A DNA stretch of 36,063 nucleotides from Paenibacillus sp. VTT E-133291 (GTDB taxonomy: Bacteria > Bacillota > Bacilli > Paenibacillales > Paenibacillaceae), in assembly GCF_002264395.1 (NCBI RefSeq), contig NZ_NFVA01000069.1, positions 1 through 36,063 of the forward strand, given 5' to 3'. Of this stretch, positions 33,797 to 36,063 are shown one piece after another (positions within the stretch are counted from its first letter, which is position 1; every line of letters starts with the position of its first letter). The position numbers and the translations under genes were made by a program. Below the pieces are notes generated by a model that did not search any database, had not been told where the DNA came from, and saw nothing but the letters and a program-made list of their open reading frames with translations.

Positions 33797-34779
33797 TGCA
33801 GGAACCCTCCTCGAATCAAGATGCTTTTGATCTCTTCCTGATCCATTAGATTCGTCTCGGAGCTGAAGCTATTAAAAGAGACATGAGGATAAGCGCTATA
33901 ATGTGCCTTTAACTCTGGCATGTTCAGTGTAGGGAGGATCACTAGATACTGTTCATCGTAGACAACGGTTGTTAAGCTTTCGAAATCGCTCATTAGAATC
34001 TCGTGTATTTTCTCCCCCGGACGAATTCCGGTCTCAATAATACTTACATTCGGCTCTCCTGAGGCCTCGATTAATACCTCAGCCAGGTCGATAATCCGGC
34101 AGGTAGGCATCGTCATGACAAAGATTTCTCCACCTAAGCTAACCTCAGAAGCTTTAAATAACAACGTAATCGCATCGCGCAGGGTAAAAAAGAAGCGGGT
34201 CATTTTCATATCGGTAATACGTACCTGTCCCTTGTCCTTGATCTGCTTCATGAACAAATGTACTACGCTGCCGTTCGTTCCGAGCACATTCCCTCCACGT
34301 ACGGTTACAAAGCGGGTGTTTGAGCCAATTAGATTGGCATAGACGAACAATTTTTCCCCAATCGCTTTGGTCATTCCATAGAAGTTCGACGGGTTTGCAG
34401 CCTTATCCGTAGAAATGTAGATGGCTTTCTCAACGCCATTCACAATGGCTGCTTCGATCACATTCTGAGTGCCTACAACATTGGTTTTGAGCGCTTCATA
34501 GGGCTGATCTTCACAGACCGGAACATGTTTGAGCGCCGCCAAATGGAAGATATAATCAACGCCGCGGCAGGCGGCGATCAGCGCATCCTTGTCACGGATA
34601 TCGCCAATGATAAAGCTGAGACGTTGATCCTCGAACTCCCGGCTCATCGCCACCTGAGCGGACTCACTGCGGGAGAATACGATGATTTCCTTAGGATTTT
34701 GCGGCAGAAGTTGCCTAATCAGCTCATGCCCCCAGGAACCGGTGCCGCCTGTGACCACAATCCGTTTATTATTGAACAT
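33793..34779 (-). CDS. UDP-GlcNAc 4,6-dehydratase/5-epimerase (CapE/WbjB/FnlA-like)
   Basis: A 328-residue SDR of the CapD/FlaA1 superfamily: dinucleotide loop TGGTGSWGHELI, IISTDK-like YISTDKAANP and YGMTK (Tyr134, Lys138). The family makes 4-keto-6-deoxy-L-hexose derivatives from UDP-GlcNAc, the first step to L-FucNAc, L-RhaNAc or L-QuiNAc. GGAGGG lies 8 nt before the ATG at 34779, which overlaps the upstream gene by 11 bp. The product should pass to the two neighbouring enzymes. Confidence 0.87.
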   Translation of the reverse strand: MFNNKRIVVTGGTGSWGHELIRQLLPQNPKEIIVFSRSESAQVAMSREFEDQRLSFIIGDIRDKDALIAACRGVDYIFHLAALKHVPVCEDQPYEALKTNVVGTQNVIEAAIVNGVEKAIYISTDKAANPSNFYGMTKAIGEKLFVYANLIGSNTRFVTVRGGNVLGTNGSVVHLFMKQIKDKGQVRITDMKMTRFFFTLRDAITLLFKASEVSLGGEIFVMTMPTCRIIDLAEVLIEASGEPNVSIIETGIRPGEKIHEILMSDFESLTTVVYDEQYLVILPTLNMPELKAHYSAYPHVSFNSFSSETNLMDQEEIKSILIRGGFLQ

Positions 34780-35863
34780 GCAGGTTCCCTCCAAGCAAAA
34801 ATTTAACTACCTTTACCGAAACATCCGGAGTCAAGTACCCTTCCGGAGCTTCCCAATCCCGACGAAGTGCCGTCATCAGCTTGACGCTACGTAGAATACT
34901 TTTCTGGTCTACACCTGATACCACATTACTTCCGCAATCCACCGTTTCTGGACGCTCCGTTGTTCTGCGAATCGTAACGGTTGGTACTTTCATCAAGCAG
35001 CATTCCTCCTGTACAGTCCCACTATCGGTAATGGCACATAAGGCATGCTGTTCCAAATAAACAAAATCAAAAAATCCGAAGGGCTCATGAAATTCAACGA
35101 GAGGATTCATTGGAAGAGAAAATTGCTCGGTTAGTTTGGAGCGAGTGCGAGGATGAATGCTGCATATTAAACGAATTCCAAAATGCTCAGCCACTGCGTT
35201 AAGACCTGACATAATTTGTACAAGGGACTCTGGATCATCTACATTCTCTGCACGATGTGCTGTGACTAGGAAATACTGCCCTGAGGTAAGATTCAGCTGC
35301 TCCAGAATGCTGCTGGCCTGGATTTTTGCTCCAAAATGAGTCATGACCTCATGAATCGGATTTCCTGTTAACACAATACGTCTGCTTGGGAAGCCTTCGC
35401 TGATTAGATGTCTTTTGCTCTGCTGTGTATATGGCATATTAATGGTCGAAACGGCATCTATGACACGGCGGTTTTTCTCTTCGGGCACTTTTAGGTCATA
35501 GCAGCGGTTGCCTGCCTCCATATGCACCACCGGAATACCCATTCGTTCCGCCAAAATCGCGCATAACGCGCTATTCGTATCCCCCAGAAGCAAGACACGG
35601 TCTGGCTGTTCTTTCTGTAAAATGCTCTCTAGCCCTCCGAACATGGCGGCAAGCTGGCCGCCGAGTCCTGCTTGCTTATCCTGCAGCACATAATCCGGTG
35701 CCCGCAGTCCCAGCTCTGCAAAGAAAATGCCGCTGAGACTGGCGGTGAAGTTCTGGCCGGTATGCACCAGGATGTGCCGCTCAGCATGTTCGTCGAGAAG
35801 CGGAATGATAACACTGAGGCGGATGATTTCAGGCCTCGTGCCTAAAATCGTCATGATCTTCAT
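34769..35863 (-). CDS. UDP-N-acetyl-hexosamine 2-epimerase (WecB/CapG/WbjD-like)
   Basis: A 364-residue WecB-type epimerase: ILGTRPEIIRLS at the start, LLGDTNSAL, HMEAGNR, PEEKNRR, TAHRAENVDD and TDSGTVQEECC, all typical motifs of the family. GGGGAG lies 8 nt before the ATG at 35863; a longer reading from 36025 runs through palindromic repeats and is not real. In this context (next to CapE-like and RmlD-like genes) it probably epimerises C2 of the 6-deoxy-L-sugar, as WbjD/WbvD/CapG do, rather than UDP-GlcNAc itself. Probably the first gene of the operon. Confidence 0.88.
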   Translation of the reverse strand: MKIMTILGTRPEIIRLSVIIPLLDEHAERHILVHTGQNFTASLSGIFFAELGLRAPDYVLQDKQAGLGGQLAAMFGGLESILQKEQPDRVLLLGDTNSALCAILAERMGIPVVHMEAGNRCYDLKVPEEKNRRVIDAVSTINMPYTQQSKRHLISEGFPSRRIVLTGNPIHEVMTHFGAKIQASSILEQLNLTSGQYFLVTAHRAENVDDPESLVQIMSGLNAVAEHFGIRLICSIHPRTRSKLTEQFSLPMNPLVEFHEPFGFFDFVYLEQHALCAITDSGTVQEECCLMKVPTVTIRRTTERPETVDCGSNVVSGVDQKSILRSVKLMTALRRDWEAPEGYLTPDVSVKVVKFLLGGNLHVQ

Positions 35864-35931
35864 GAGTTCACTCCCCTGCCTGTTTGATGATGGTCTGACT
35901 TGACTCCGTCGGGTGGACTGAGCGGTTAAAG

Positions 35932-36054
35932 GGATGGGGCATTCTACGGCAATTATGCCGTTAATTGCCCGCTTCCGGCTGGATGAGACACTTTCTGGGG
36001 CAGTTATGCCCCTCTTTTCACTCATTTGGCTGGATGAACGGGATTTTTACCGTT
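35932..36054. repeat. Tandem ~51-bp palindromic repeats
   Basis: GGCTGGATGA occurs at 35977-35986 and 36028-36037 (51 bp apart), with a GGATG relative at 35932. Between them lie hairpins with different but self-complementary arms: ACGGC/GCCGT at 35946-35961, GGGGC/GCCCC at 35997-36012, AACGG/CCGTT at 36037-36054. Loops are A/T-rich and alike (AATTAT, AGTTAT, GATTTTTA). No gene is here. The array seems to go on past the window edge. Confidence 0.65.
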
Positions 36055-36063
36055 CTTTGCACA

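Noticed and set aside
35864..36025. N-terminal extension of the WecB-like protein
   Set aside because: The extension runs through palindromic tandem repeats, looks nothing like the family, and the ATG at 35863 has a good GGGGAG site.

Overview
The window looks like a chromosomal segment of a spore-forming Gram-positive bacterium, most likely Paenibacillus or a close relative. This is inference. It rests on gerE, a YhcN-type spore lipoprotein, an LplA/LplB/LplC (YtcQ/YtcP)-type sugar ABC transporter, sigma-A promoters, strong AGGAGG ribosome sites and Fur boxes. No rRNA, tRNA, transposase, CRISPR array or phage module was seen.

Layout. 1-2300: two unrecognised proteins, one short ORF and a decayed coding remnant, all on the minus strand. 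2308-7600 (minus): an iron-regulated siderophore-uptake locus made of an AraC-type activator, two fused ABC permease/ATPase half-transporters of the YbtP/YbtQ (IrtA/IrtB) class and a small unknown protein. There is a Fur box at the araC promoter, and a Fur-like palindrome that doubles as a hairpin before the transporter genes. 7622-16574 (minus): a seven-gene glycan-use operon, read in the order LacI regulator, BadF/BadG-type sugar kinase, GH4 6-phospho-glycosidase, two permeases, solute-binding lipoprotein, secreted TIM-barrel glycoside hydrolase. 16789-17428: gerE (minus) and an unannotated 55-residue ORF (plus) with an excellent ribosome site. 17889-22119 (plus): the elemental-iron operon efeO-efeB-efeU behind a near-consensus promoter and a Fur box. 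22275-23398: a lone LacI regulator. 23462-26418 (plus): an amino-sugar operon, rpiR-nagB-nagA. 26444-27553 (minus): a YhcN-family lipoprotein with a long low-complexity insert. 27756-35863: a surface or spore glycan cassette with one plus-strand glycosyltransferase, then eight overlapping minus-strand genes: UDP-GlcNAc-derived L-sugar synthesis (dehydratase/epimerase, RmlD-like reductase, C2-epimerase), another SDR, three glycosyltransferases and a methyltransferase.

How the parts fit. Iron: two separate iron-uptake systems (siderophore, and heme-peroxidase/FTR1) sit within about 20 kb and carry visible Fur sites. Amino sugars: ABC import, cytosolic phosphorylation and GH4 cleavage could feed NagA/NagB, giving a PTS-independent route for chitin- or peptidoglycan-type sugars (inference). 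Glycan: the 35.8-28.9 kb genes make and transfer a deoxy-amino sugar.

Most unusual signals: (1) a 91-94 bp module made of the gerE 3' end plus its terminator is duplicated at the end of the glycan operon, with a diverged third copy at the end of the siderophore operon; (2) a family of short palindromes with co-varying arms occurs at both window edges, in ~51-bp tandem at the right edge; (3) a very GC-rich, Ala-rich block lies inside efeU and contains internal repeats; (4) a Fur-like palindrome doubles as a terminator/attenuator hairpin.
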